Below, in pieces: positions 8,742 through 17,314 of a stretch of 64,000 nucleotides of DNA (its first letter is position 1; the number at the start of each line of letters is the position of its first letter). The notes beneath the pieces are model-generated. The model had not been told where the DNA came from. It did no database searches and saw nothing but the letters and a program-made list of their open reading frames with translations. Origin of the DNA: DASTBU01 sp035711845. GTDB lineage: Bacteria; Acidobacteriota; Vicinamibacteria; Vicinamibacterales; 2-12-FULL-66-21. The stretch spans positions 1-64,000 of the forward strand of contig DASTBU010000157.1 of the NCBI GenBank assembly GCA_035711845.1, given 5' to 3'. A program made the translations under genes and the position numbers.

Positions 8742-11462
8742 TCAACGGCGGCGCATCCGCTCGAGCACCTCGCCCAGCTTCTTGATCTCCTCCCCGTAGA
8801 GCGCCCAGTTGCCCTCGCGCTGCGCCTTCAGGGCCCGCTCGTAGTGCGCACGCGCCTGTTCGGCAAGCGTGGCTGTTTCGGTGTCCACCGGAGGCTGCTC
8901 TTTGCCCTCGGGCGCGGCCTCCGCTTCTACGTCGACAGCCGCGGTCCTCCGCTCGGGCTCACGCCCCTCTGTCGGGAAGAGCCGGCGCAAGGCTTCGTCG
9001 AGCGTTTCTTCCATGACGATCTGGTTCTGGTGCGCCACGATCACGCGCTTCAGCTCCGGAATGCGGCCTCCGGCCGCCCGCAGGTACAGCGGACGGATGT
9101 AGAGCAGCGACTCCTCGATCGGAATCACGAGCAGCGTGCCCTGAATGACCTCCGATCCCTGCTGGTTCCAGAGCGTGATCTGCGGTGCGATGACCTGATC
9201 CTGGCTGATGCGCGCCGCCACCTGCCGCGGTCCGAAGATGACGGTCTGCTTCGGGAATTGAAACACGACGAGCCGGCCGTAGTGGTCTCCGTCGCTGCGA
9301 GCGACCATCCACGCCGCAAGGTTGTCTTTCTGCCGCGGCGTGAAGGGGAGCATCTGGATGTACTCGGGGCCGGATTCGCCCGGCAGCTTCATGATCGTGT
9401 AGTACGGCTCCATCCTGACCGCCTGCCCGCCGACGTCGAACGCCGGGATCTCCCATTGATCCTCGCGGTTGTAGAAGACCGCCGGGTTGGTCATGTGGAA
9501 CGTCGCGAACATCGCCGCCTGCATCGAGAAGATGAGCTGCGGGTACCGCAGCCGCGATCTCAGATCATCAGGCATCTCCGAGAGCGGCTTGAAAAGCGTC
9601 GGAAAGACGCGCCCGATCGTCGCGGCGATCGGGTCGTTGGGGTCCAGCACGTGAAAGCGCGTGGTGCCGTGATACGCGTCGATCGTCGCCTTGACCGCAT
9701 TTCTGATGTAATTCACCCCGTCGATCGAGGTCGCGTAGGGATACCGCGAGCTCGTCGTGTAGGCATCCTGGACCCAGAGCAGCCGTCCGTCCGAGATCGC
9801 GAGGTAGGGATCGGGGTCGTAGGCCAGGAATGGCGCGATCTTCATCACGCGGTCCCGGATGCGCCGGTGGAGCATGACGCGGCTTTCGGAGGTCAGCGTC
9901 GGCGAGAAGAACGTGTCCGTGCTCCGGAACCGGATCGCGAACAGGAGCCGACGCCAGAATCCCGCGACGGACACACCGCCGTCGCCCTCGTAGGTCGCGA
10001 ACACGTTGTCGTCGCCGCGCGGGTAGTCGAACTCTTCCGTGCCGGTCTTCACGAAGACGTGGTCGTTCGATAGTTCGCCGTAATAGACCGCAGGCTGCGT
10101 GACCTCGAGGTCCCCGCTCGACGTCGGGGGAAGGTCCCGGATGAAGAGCACCGGCAGGCCTTCCGGGGTCACCTCGTTGACCGGTCCGAGGGTCAGGCCG
10201 TAGCCGTGGGTGAAGGTCAAGTGCTCGTTGATCCACGTGCGGCTCGGAAGGCTCGCGGAGTTCAGCTCGCGCGCCGACAGCATGATCTGCCGGTACTTGC
10301 CGTCGATCGTGTAGCGATCGTTGTCCACCGCCACGAAATCGTAGTACGTCCGGATTTCCTGGATCTGTCCGAACGTGTCGAGCAGCGGTTGATCGTTCCA
10401 GAGGGGCACGTTCTCGATTGTTGCGGCGTTGCGGTCCAGGTCCGCACGCGTGAGCCGCGCCTCGCCCGACAGGCCGCGCTCCTCGACCTGGTCGATCCCG
10501 AACGCCGCACGTGTCCCGTTGATGTTGTGGACGATGAAGGGCGTCTCCTGCACCTGCTCGTTCGGGGCGACGATGAACCGCTGGATGATCCCGGAATAGA
10601 TGGTCCCGCCGACCGCCACGACGACATAGAGCGCGACGGCCGCCGCGAGCGGCCACAGCCGCGCGGCAAAAGCCTGGTAGACGGCCAGCGCCGCACCGAT
10701 CACACCCGCCGCCACGAGGAACCGCAGCGCGGGCATCCGGGCATTGACGTCCACGTAGGTCGCGCCGGCGAGGACGCCGGACGGGGCGGTCAGGAGCTGC
10801 GGGATCCGGAGCCAGGCGCCGAAGGCCATCGCAAGCAGCAGCGCCGCCGCGAGCAGCGCAAGATGCTGTCGCGCCGACCGGCTGGCGAAGAAGCCGTTCA
10901 CGGGGTCGAAGGCGAGGTTACCCGCCGCGAGATGCGCCGCAAGAACGCCGGCCGTCGCCAGCGCGACCGTGAGGAAGGCCAGGCCCTGGAGGTGTTCCAG
11001 CAGGGGCAGCGAAAACACATAGAACGCGATGTCGCGCTGCAGCACCGGATCGACGCGGCCGAACTGGACGGCGTTGAGGTAGTAGAGCCACGTGTCCCAG
11101 TGCGAAGCGGAGTAGAGACCGATGAGGAGCGACGCCACACCGGCGCCGACAAGCGCCAGCGTCCGGATTCTCGACGTGTCGACCGAGATCACTCTCGGAC
11201 CCTCCGGTGTGCTGATGGTGAAGTCGCGCCGGCGCAGCGTGCGCAGCGCCAGCCGGAGGTTCAGCCAGAGGAACGCGAGCGCCGCGAGGCCGGTCAGCGT
11301 CCCCGTGAGGGCGCGCGCCGACAGCGTCCGCAGGAACACCTGCTCGTAGCCCACTTCCCGGTACCACAACCAATCGGTATAGAACTCCGCCAGTGCTGGA
11401 ATCGCGGTCCCGAGGAGCAGGATCAGGAGCAGCAGGGGCACACCGGTCATGCGGAGGCGCAT
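8742..11462 (-). CDS. UPF0182 family integral membrane protein
   Basis: A 906-residue protein matching UPF0182/COG1615 in length and layout. About seven hydrophobic segments lie in the first 300 residues (first: VPLLLLILLLGTAIPAL). The family signature YTDWLWYREVGYEQVF follows the first segment. A large extracytoplasmic region of about 500 residues comes next (FIVHNINGTRAAFGID, FTHGYGLTLGPVNEVTPEG), then a C-terminal acidic linker and a charged helix (KKLGEVLERMRRR). No activity is established for the family. The gene is alone on its strand. A GTGCGAC heptamer array lies upstream of its start. Confidence 0.92.
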   Translation of the reverse strand: MRLRMTGVPLLLLILLLGTAIPALAEFYTDWLWYREVGYEQVFLRTLSARALTGTLTGLAALAFLWLNLRLALRTLRRRDFTISTPEGPRVISVDTSRIRTLALVGAGVASLLIGLYSASHWDTWLYYLNAVQFGRVDPVLQRDIAFYVFSLPLLEHLQGLAFLTVALATAGVLAAHLAAGNLAFDPVNGFFASRSARQHLALLAAALLLAMAFGAWLRIPQLLTAPSGVLAGATYVDVNARMPALRFLVAAGVIGAALAVYQAFAARLWPLAAAVALYVVVAVGGTIYSGIIQRFIVAPNEQVQETPFIVHNINGTRAAFGIDQVEERGLSGEARLTRADLDRNAATIENVPLWNDQPLLDTFGQIQEIRTYYDFVAVDNDRYTIDGKYRQIMLSARELNSASLPSRTWINEHLTFTHGYGLTLGPVNEVTPEGLPVLFIRDLPPTSSGDLEVTQPAVYYGELSNDHVFVKTGTEEFDYPRGDDNVFATYEGDGGVSVAGFWRRLLFAIRFRSTDTFFSPTLTSESRVMLHRRIRDRVMKIAPFLAYDPDPYLAISDGRLLWVQDAYTTSSRYPYATSIDGVNYIRNAVKATIDAYHGTTRFHVLDPNDPIAATIGRVFPTLFKPLSEMPDDLRSRLRYPQLIFSMQAAMFATFHMTNPAVFYNREDQWEIPAFDVGGQAVRMEPYYTIMKLPGESGPEYIQMLPFTPRQKDNLAAWMVARSDGDHYGRLVVFQFPKQTVIFGPRQVAARISQDQVIAPQITLWNQQGSEVIQGTLLVIPIEESLLYIRPLYLRAAGGRIPELKRVIVAHQNQIVMEETLDEALRRLFPTEGREPERRTAAVDVEAEAAPEGKEQPPVDTETATLAEQARAHYERALKAQREGNWALYGEEIKKLGEVLERMRRR

Positions 11463-11478
11463 GGGGGGAATGTTACCT

Positions 11479-11562
11479 CACGTGCTGCGTGCTACGTGCG
11501 GTGTGCTCCGTGCTCAGCGACACGTGCGACGTGCGACGTGCTCGTGCTACGTGCCACGTGCG
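11479..11562. repeat. Heptamer array, GTGCGAC family, copy 1
   Basis: Imperfect 7-nt units (GTGCTAC, GTGCGAC, GTGCTCC and similar) fill most of the 145-bp gap between the DUF1080 stop and the UPF0182 start. The unit contains ACGTGC/GCACGT, so the array is partly self-complementary. The same family occurs at 14400-14522 and 38400-38466. Confidence 0.8.
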
Positions 11563-11607
11563 CCTCGATTACGGGGGCCAGCGATGGGCTGGACCGTCGG
11601 GCTGGCT

Positions 11608-12546
11608 TTACTGGTCGGTGGAGGTGATTGGCGTGACGATCAGCTTGCGGTACCACACACGGTTGTGATCGCCTTGAACCATGATGGGGCCTGGGCTCGT
11701 TTCGTTCGCGTCCAGTGCTCCACCGGTGATGGCCTGGATTTCGGCGTTGTCGTGCACGTTCTGGCCGTTCAGCGCGGCGGTCACACGGTTGCCGACCAGG
11801 ACGATATCGGCGGTCTGCCACTCGGCCGGCGGCTTGCTGGCGTTGACCAGCGGGGCGGTCCAGCCATAAATGGCCATGTGGCCGGTCTTTGCGGGCGGCT
11901 TGCCGTGGTCGTCCACCACCTGCAGTTCGTAGCGGCCGCGGAGATAGAGGCCGCTGTTGCTGCCAGCCTCGAGCTTGTACTCGGCCTGCAGGCGAAAGTT
12001 GCTGAAACGCTGCTTCGACACGAGGTTGTTGGCGCCCGGGCTGTTCGTCATCGCGCCGCCTTCGATCGACCATCCTGAAGGCCGCGCCTTGTCCTGCACG
12101 GTGAAGGCGTCGAGCGACCCCCCGGCGAAGAGAGCCACGGGCTCCCCGTAGGTGTGCGCGGCACTGGCGTTGGCCTCGGGCCATGTGGGGGGAGGCACGC
12201 CGATGACCTTGACGGCTATCCCGCGGTCGTTGATGGTTCCGAGCAGACGATCGCCATCGCGTCTGAGGCGATGCCCCGGCCAGTGCTCACCACGTGAGTC
12301 CCGTATCTCGAAGACGAGGTGACCATCCTCGATGCGCGCCTCACGGATCGGCAGGGGGCTTCCCGTTCGATAGAGGAACATCCCGGAAATCCGCTCGCCG
12401 CCCTCGTTCACTTCCAGCCAGTACACCCGGTCGGCATGTTCGCCGGTGCCGGTGAGATTCCAGCGGCCGGCAAAGCTCTGCTGCACCGGGTTCGGGGCGA
12501 TCGCCGCGAGCAGTACAACGGAGGCAATGGGGAGCAGGAAACGCAT
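11608..12546 (-). CDS. DUF1080 (3-keto-disaccharide hydrolase/lyase-like) exported protein
   Basis: 312 residues with a signal peptide (RFLLPIASVVLLAAIAPN). An N-terminal beta-rich region (about 25-125, SFAGRWNLTG) precedes the DUF1080 domain (about 133-310). The latter has the concanavalin-like pattern: ALFAGGSLDAF, LVSKQRFSNFRLQAEYKLE, NSGLYLRGRYELQVVDD, AEWQTADIVLVGNRVTAALNG. DUF1080 proteins are known to cleave 3-keto-glycosides. It diverges from the GMC oxidoreductase gene over a 127-bp gap, which links it to C3 oxidation of sugars. It is probably periplasmic; substrate range is unknown. Confidence 0.88.
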   Translation of the reverse strand: MRFLLPIASVVLLAAIAPNPVQQSFAGRWNLTGTGEHADRVYWLEVNEGGERISGMFLYRTGSPLPIREARIEDGHLVFEIRDSRGEHWPGHRLRRDGDRLLGTINDRGIAVKVIGVPPPTWPEANASAAHTYGEPVALFAGGSLDAFTVQDKARPSGWSIEGGAMTNSPGANNLVSKQRFSNFRLQAEYKLEAGSNSGLYLRGRYELQVVDDHGKPPAKTGHMAIYGWTAPLVNASKPPAEWQTADIVLVGNRVTAALNGQNVHDNAEIQAITGGALDANETSPGPIMVQGDHNRVWYRKLIVTPITSTDQ

Positions 12547-12636
12547 GATGAATCCTTTCTCGTCCGGTGGATGTTAGTGCCGGTGGTTGATTTCGTTCAA
12601 GGGTGATGGACGTGTCCCGCAAACGCCGTTTCGAAC

Positions 12637-12642
12637 TAGAAT
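12637..12642 (+). promoter_or_regulatory. Candidate -10 element of the GMC gene
   Basis: TAGAAT lies about 32 nt before the proposed TTG start. Identical TAGAAT hexamers precede the DUF885 gene (15339) and the Tat Gfo/Idh gene (23504). No convincing -35 is seen. Its position makes the upstream in-frame TTG at 12587 an unlikely start. Confidence 0.3.
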
Positions 12643-12673
12643 CCTCCCACCGACCAACCCGGGGGGCACGCCA

Positions 12674-14395
12674 TTGCAAATCATCCACAGCCGCACCATT
12701 TACGACGTCTGCATCGTCGGTTCCGGCGCCGGGGGCGGGATGGCCGCGAAGGTGCTGACCGAAGCCGGCGCGAACGTCGTGATGCTCGAGGCCGGACCGA
12801 TGTGGGATGCGGTGAAGGACACGAAGATGTTCGCGTGGCCCTACGATACGCCGCGGCGCGGCGCGGCGACCCCGGAGCGCCATTTCGGCGAGTTCGATGC
12901 CGCGCTCGGCGGATGGAGCCTCGAGGGCGAGCCCTACACGACCGCGCCTGGCAACACCTTCGACTGGTTCCGATCGCGCATGCTCGGCGGGCGCACGAAC
13001 CACTGGGGCCGCATCTCCCTGCGGTTCGGGCCGGATGATTTCCGCCGCAGGAGCCTCGACGGCCTCGGCGACGATTGGCCGATCACCTACGACGATCTGA
13101 AGCCCTACTACGATCGGGTCGATTCGCTGATCGGCATCTTCGGCAGCCTCGAGAACCTCCCCAACGATCCCGACGGGGTCTTCCTGCCGCCACCCAAGCC
13201 ACGCTGCTACGAGCTGCTGATCAAACAGGCAGCCGACAAGCTGGGCGTCACGTGTATCCCGAGCCGGCTGTCGATCCTCACGAAGCCGCTCAACGGCCGG
13301 CCCGCATGCCATTACTGCGGCCAGTGCAATCGCGGGTGCGCCACGCACTCGAACTTTTCGTCGCCGTCCGTGCTGATTCCGCCGGCGCTCGCCACCAAAC
13401 GCCTGGAGATCCGGGCCAACGCGATGGCGCGCGAGGTGACGGTGGACGACAGCGGCCTGGCCACCGGCGTTGCGTACATCGACAAGACCACGCGGCGCGA
13501 GAACCACGTGCGGGCACGAATCGTCGTACTCGCTGCCAGCGCGTGCGAATCCGCACGCATCCTGCTGAACTCCAAGTCATCGACGCTTCCGCATGGCGTG
13601 GGGAACTCGTCCGGCATGGTGGGTACGCACCTGCCGGACACGACCGGCGTCGGCGTCACGGGCTTCATCCCGGCGCTGATGAGCAATCCTCCCCACAACG
13701 AGGATGGCGTGGGCGGGATGCACATCTTCATGCCGTGGTGGCTCGACAACAGGAAGCTGGATTTTCCCAGGGGCTACCACATCGAGCCCGGCGGCGGCCG
13801 ACGGATGCCGAACTTCGGGTTCATGGGTGGGATTCACAATTACACGGGCATCGCGGGCTCTGGCAGGCCGCCCGCCGGTCCCGGGTACGGCAAGCCGCTG
13901 AAGGACGACTATCGGCGGTTCTACGGTGCGACGGTCGGCTTCTCGGGCCGCGGCGAGATGATCCCCAACGCGGACAGCTACTGCGAGCTGGATCCGACGG
14001 TGGTCGACACGTGGGGCATCCCGGTCCTGCGCTTCCACTTCAAGTGGAGCGACTACGAGATCAACCAGGCGAGGCACATGCAGCAGACCTTCCGCGCCAT
14101 CATCGAGGCGATGGGCGGAACGCCGACCTCCGCGATGCCCTCACGAGAGCAGGGTTACGGTATCGCGCCGGGCGGCCGAATCATCCACGAGGTGGGCGTG
14201 ACGCGCATGGGGAACCATCCCTCCTCATCGGTCGTCAATTCGAATTGCCAGGCGCACGACTGCCGCAACGTCTTCGTGGCCGACGGCGGGCCGTTCGTCT
14301 CGCAGCCCGACAAGAACTGCACCTGGACGATCCTCGCGCTCGCGATGCGGACGAGCGAGTTCATCGTGGAGCAGAGAAAAAAGGGGGCTCTCTGA
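12674..14395 (+). CDS. GMC-family FAD-dependent oxidoreductase, catalytic subunit (glucoside 3-dehydrogenase-like)
   Basis: About 573 residues. The FAD-binding Rossmann motif is VCIVGSGAGGGMAAKV near residue 15, followed by ANVVMLEAG. The GMC C-terminus has GVTRMGNHPSSSVVNSN and NVFVADGGPF, with the active-site His/Asn region. A cysteine cluster, CHYCGQCNRGC, sits near residue 211 and could hold an iron-sulfur cluster. TTG 12674 is chosen because a GGGGGG block lies 8-9 nt upstream and a possible -10 lies between it and the earlier in-frame TTG. There is no signal peptide; family members are exported together with a Tat-signal small subunit, here the next gene. Likely role: periplasmic oxidation of sugars or glycosides, passing electrons to a cytochrome c. 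Confidence 0.88.
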   Translation: MQIIHSRTIYDVCIVGSGAGGGMAAKVLTEAGANVVMLEAGPMWDAVKDTKMFAWPYDTPRRGAATPERHFGEFDAALGGWSLEGEPYTTAPGNTFDWFRSRMLGGRTNHWGRISLRFGPDDFRRRSLDGLGDDWPITYDDLKPYYDRVDSLIGIFGSLENLPNDPDGVFLPPPKPRCYELLIKQAADKLGVTCIPSRLSILTKPLNGRPACHYCGQCNRGCATHSNFSSPSVLIPPALATKRLEIRANAMAREVTVDDSGLATGVAYIDKTTRRENHVRARIVVLAASACESARILLNSKSSTLPHGVGNSSGMVGTHLPDTTGVGVTGFIPALMSNPPHNEDGVGGMHIFMPWWLDNRKLDFPRGYHIEPGGGRRMPNFGFMGGIHNYTGIAGSGRPPAGPGYGKPLKDDYRRFYGATVGFSGRGEMIPNADSYCELDPTVVDTWGIPVLRFHFKWSDYEINQARHMQQTFRAIIEAMGGTPTSAMPSREQGYGIAPGGRIIHEVGVTRMGNHPSSSVVNSNCQAHDCRNVFVADGGPFVSQPDKNCTWTILALAMRTSEFIVEQRKKGAL

Positions 14396-14399
14396 CACT

Positions 14400-14522
14400 T
14401 GTCACGTGCGACGTGCTACGTGGGAGGTGCGAGGTGCTGCCTGTCACGTGCGACGTGCGACGTGCTCGTGCGACGTGCGACGTGCTCGTGCGACGTGCTC
14501 GGGCGACGTGCGACGTGCGAGC
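14400..14522. repeat. Heptamer array, GTGCGAC family, copy 2
   Basis: Many units GTGCGAC, GTGCTCG and GTGCTAC, starting just after the GMC stop and running almost to the small-subunit gene. It fills the 186-bp gap inside what should be one operon, so it lies in the transcript between the two subunits. Confidence 0.85.
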
Positions 14523-14581
14523 GACGGACTACGGACCGCGGGATGTTTCGTGTCTCTGAGTGTGGTCTTCGAGGGTGAGCC

Positions 14582-15190
14582 ATGGATAGCATGAATCGGC
14601 GTGCCGTGTTGAAGCTGCTGACGTCGGCGCCAATGGCGGCGGGGTTTGCGCTCACCGATGCAGAAGCGCGTCAGGCGCACGCGCACGCGCAGGCGGCCCG
14701 GGAGGCGGCGCGGACCAGCGGGACGGCATTCAAGCCGCAGTTTTTCACCGAGCACGAGTATCAAACGGTGCGGATACTGAGCGACCAGATCATCCCGAAG
14801 GACGAGCGCTCGGGAGGCGCCATCGACGCCGGGGTCCCCGAGTTCATGGACTTCATCCTGATCGACCAGCCGTCTCGCCAGGTGGCCATGCGGGGCGGGC
14901 TCGCGTGGCTCGATCGGGAGTCGCAGCAGCGTTTCGACAAGACGTTCGTGGCGGCCGCCGACGCCGAGCGCCGGCAGATCCTGGACGAGGTGTCCACCTC
15001 CGAGGAGATCGATCCAGCCCTGTCCCACGGCCAGGCGTTTTTCCGGAGCTTCCGCGACCTGACCTCCAGCGGCTTCTGGACGAGCAAGATAGGAATCGAG
15101 GATCTCGGCTACGTAGGCAACACGTTCGTGGCCGAGTGGAACGGCTGCCCCCCCGAAGTGTTGAAGAAGCTGGGACTGTCCGCCGACTAG
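14582..15190 (+). CDS. Gluconate 2-dehydrogenase subunit 3 family protein (Tat-exported small subunit of the GMC enzyme)
   Basis: 202 residues, matching the Gluconate_2-dh3 family. The N-terminus MNRRAVLKLLTSAPMAAGFAL is a twin-arginine-type signal. The mature domain has FFTEHEYQTVRILSDQIIP, GGAIDAGVPEFMDFIL and the C-terminal DLGYVGNTFVAEWNGCP. ATG 14582 is used, with an alternative ATG three codons on. In this family the subunit carries the folded catalytic partner across the inner membrane, and it directly follows that partner here. It probably functions in the periplasm. Confidence 0.88.
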   Translation: MDSMNRRAVLKLLTSAPMAAGFALTDAEARQAHAHAQAAREAARTSGTAFKPQFFTEHEYQTVRILSDQIIPKDERSGGAIDAGVPEFMDFILIDQPSRQVAMRGGLAWLDRESQQRFDKTFVAAADAERRQILDEVSTSEEIDPALSHGQAFFRSFRDLTSSGFWTSKIGIEDLGYVGNTFVAEWNGCPPEVLKKLGLSAD

Positions 15191-15338
15191 CGAAAGCTGC
15201 GCAGGCACACCGCCCAGTGCGGATGCGCCGGCCGGTCTTTGGTTGCGGCGCAGCCGCACCGTGATCATCGTGCGACGCCGTCGGCTCGTTCGACCCCGGG
15301 AGCCGGCGACTGCCGGTTCCGCCGCGCAGCCATCCATG

Positions 15339-15344
15339 TAGAAT
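15339..15344 (+). promoter_or_regulatory. Candidate -10 element of the DUF885 gene
   Basis: TAGAAT preceded by TG-rich sequence, about 30 nt before ATG 15374. No strong -35 hexamer. Confidence 0.3.
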
Positions 15345-15373
15345 GACCGGATCCAACGGTGGAGCCGACTTCG

Positions 15374-17314
15374 ATGAGAACAGCAGCCCTGTGTGCGATT
15401 TCTGCCTGCATTCTGGCCACCTCCGCGCGCCCCTCCGCCCAGAACCAGCCCGCGGCGGCACTGCAGCGTCCCCCGAACGTGGAGCGCACGTTCTCGACGC
15501 CGGATACGTACGTTCCGGACGTGACCACGCTCGTCGCGGCGACCAGCGAACTGCGTGACACGGTCGATCGATTCGCGGCCGACCGCCAGGCGATTCAGCG
15601 CTTCTACAACGTTCCCGGATCCCGGGAGCGGCGCGAGAAGCTCCGTGGGTTCTACGCCTCGTGGCTCAAAGCGCTCCCGGCGATCGAGTTCGGCCGTCTG
15701 TCCCGCGAAGGACAGGTCGACTACGTGCTGCTCCGCAATTACATCGAGTACCAGACGATGCTGCTCGACCGCGAGGAGCGGACCCAGAAGGAGATCGCGC
15801 CGCTCGTGCCGTTTGGGGACGCGATCGTGGCCCTGCAGGAAGACCGCCAGAAGCTCGACTTCATCGGGGCGGCCGACGCTGCCGCGGCCGTCGCGAAAAT
15901 TGGCGGAGCGCTCGGGCAGCAGCGCGCGAGCGTCGAGGGGGCCATCGCCGCAGGCGGCATCAAGGTCACACCGCTGACCGCGGTGCGCGCCGCACAGCAG
16001 GTCGAGGCGCTTCGCGGCGCGCTCGACCAATGGTTCCGGTTCTACAACGGCTACGATCCGGCGTTCACCGCGAAGGTACCGGAAGCCTATCGCGCGCTCA
16101 ACCAGGGGCTGACCGAGTACTCCCGACTGTTGCGGGAGAAGATCGCCGGCGTGCCGGCGCTTCCGGCCGGCGGCGGCGGACGCGGCGAGGGCGGCGGACG
16201 TGGCGAGGGTGGCGGACGCGGCGAGGGCGGCGGACGCGGGGCCGGTGCGGCGGCGGCTCCCGAAGGCGACGTGATCGTGGGCGATCCGATCGGCCGGGAC
16301 GGACTCCTCGAAGACCTGGCGGGAGAGATGATTCCCTATACGCCCGAGGAGCTGATCGAAATCGGCAACCGCGAGTACGCGTGGTGCGAGGCCGAGATGA
16401 AGAAAGCGGCCCGCGAGATGGGCTTCGGCGACAACTGGATGGCCGCGCTCGAGCAGGTCAAGAACCAGTACGTGCCGATGGGCCAGCAGCCCGCGCTGAT
16501 TCGCAACCTCGCGCTCGAGGCCGAGCACTACCTGAAGCAGCACGATCTCGTCACGATTCCGCCGCTCGCGTCCGACCTCTGGCGCATGGGCATGATGTCG
16601 CCCGAACGCCAGCGTGTGAACCCCTTCTTCACGGGCGGCGAGACCATCAGCGTGTCGTACCCGACCGACACGATGTCGGAGGCGGACTCGATGATGAGCA
16701 TGCGCGGCAACGGCATCCACGTCTCGCGCGCGACGGTTCAGCACGAGCTGATTCCGGGGCACCACCTGAAGATGTTCATGTCGGATCGGTACAACACGCA
16801 CCGGAACCTGTTCAGCACGCCGTTCATGGGCGAGGGCTGGGCGCTCTACTGGGAGCTGCTGCTGTGGGACCACGGCTTTCCGCGGTCTCCTGAAGATCGC
16901 GTGGGGATGCTGTGGTGGCGGATGCACCGGGCGGCCCGCATCATCTTCTCGCTCAACTTCCACCTCGGCCGGTGGACGCCCGACCAGTGCATCGACTTCC
17001 TCGTGGACCGCGTGGGCCACGAGCGGTTCACGGCCACCGGTGAGGTCCGCCGATCGTTCGCGGGCAATTACTCACCGCTCTATCAGGTCGCCTACATGAT
17101 GGGCGGCCTCCAGATCCGGTCTCTCTACAAGGAGCTGGTCGCTACCAAGACGCTGACCCCCAGGCAGTTCCACGACACGATCCTGAAGGCGAACTCGATG
17201 TCCATCGAGATGCTTCGGGCGCTGTTGACCAACCAGCCGCTCACGCGCGCGCACCACGCGCAGTGGAAGTTCTACGGCGATGTGCCCGCGGCGGGGAATA
17301 GCCCCGCCCGATGA
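15374..17314 (+). CDS. DUF885 family exported protein (putative zinc carboxypeptidase-like)
   Basis: 646 residues with a signal peptide (RTAALCAISACILATSARPSAQ). The DUF885 fold is largely helical. The family metal-binding motif HELIPGHHLKMF lies near residue 457, and RTALSTPF-like loops are replaced by NLFSTPFMGEGWALYWE. A low-complexity insert at about 257-290 holds three copies of GGGRGE encoded by an 18-nt repeat. ATG 15374 has GGAG about 10 nt upstream; an in-frame GTG at 15359 is less likely. Family members are presumed metallopeptidases, probably periplasmic here. The stop overlaps the next start (ATGA). Confidence 0.85.
   Translation: MRTAALCAISACILATSARPSAQNQPAAALQRPPNVERTFSTPDTYVPDVTTLVAATSELRDTVDRFAADRQAIQRFYNVPGSRERREKLRGFYASWLKALPAIEFGRLSREGQVDYVLLRNYIEYQTMLLDREERTQKEIAPLVPFGDAIVALQEDRQKLDFIGAADAAAAVAKIGGALGQQRASVEGAIAAGGIKVTPLTAVRAAQQVEALRGALDQWFRFYNGYDPAFTAKVPEAYRALNQGLTEYSRLLREKIAGVPALPAGGGGRGEGGGRGEGGGRGEGGGRGAGAAAAPEGDVIVGDPIGRDGLLEDLAGEMIPYTPEELIEIGNREYAWCEAEMKKAAREMGFGDNWMAALEQVKNQYVPMGQQPALIRNLALEAEHYLKQHDLVTIPPLASDLWRMGMMSPERQRVNPFFTGGETISVSYPTDTMSEADSMMSMRGNGIHVSRATVQHELIPGHHLKMFMSDRYNTHRNLFSTPFMGEGWALYWELLLWDHGFPRSPEDRVGMLWWRMHRAARIIFSLNFHLGRWTPDQCIDFLVDRVGHERFTATGEVRRSFAGNYSPLYQVAYMMGGLQIRSLYKELVATKTLTPRQFHDTILKANSMSIEMLRALLTNQPLTRAHHAQWKFYGDVPAAGNSPAR
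16170..16245 (+). repeat. In-frame 18-nt repeat coding Gly-Arg-Glu tract
   Basis: About four consecutive units of GGCGGCGGACGCGGCGAG or close variants encode GGGRGE repeats inside the DUF885 protein. The low-complexity tract lies between folded regions and is probably a flexible, length-variable linker. Confidence 0.75.

Noticed and set aside
12587..12673. Earlier in-frame TTG start for the GMC oxidoreductase
   Set aside because: The added residues are not family-like and a candidate -10 (12637-12642) lies inside; the later TTG has a purine block upstream.
14444..17020. 858-codon open frame antisense to the DUF885 gene and the small subunit
   Set aside because: Composition is typical of antisense GC-skewed frames and it crosses two well-supported genes.
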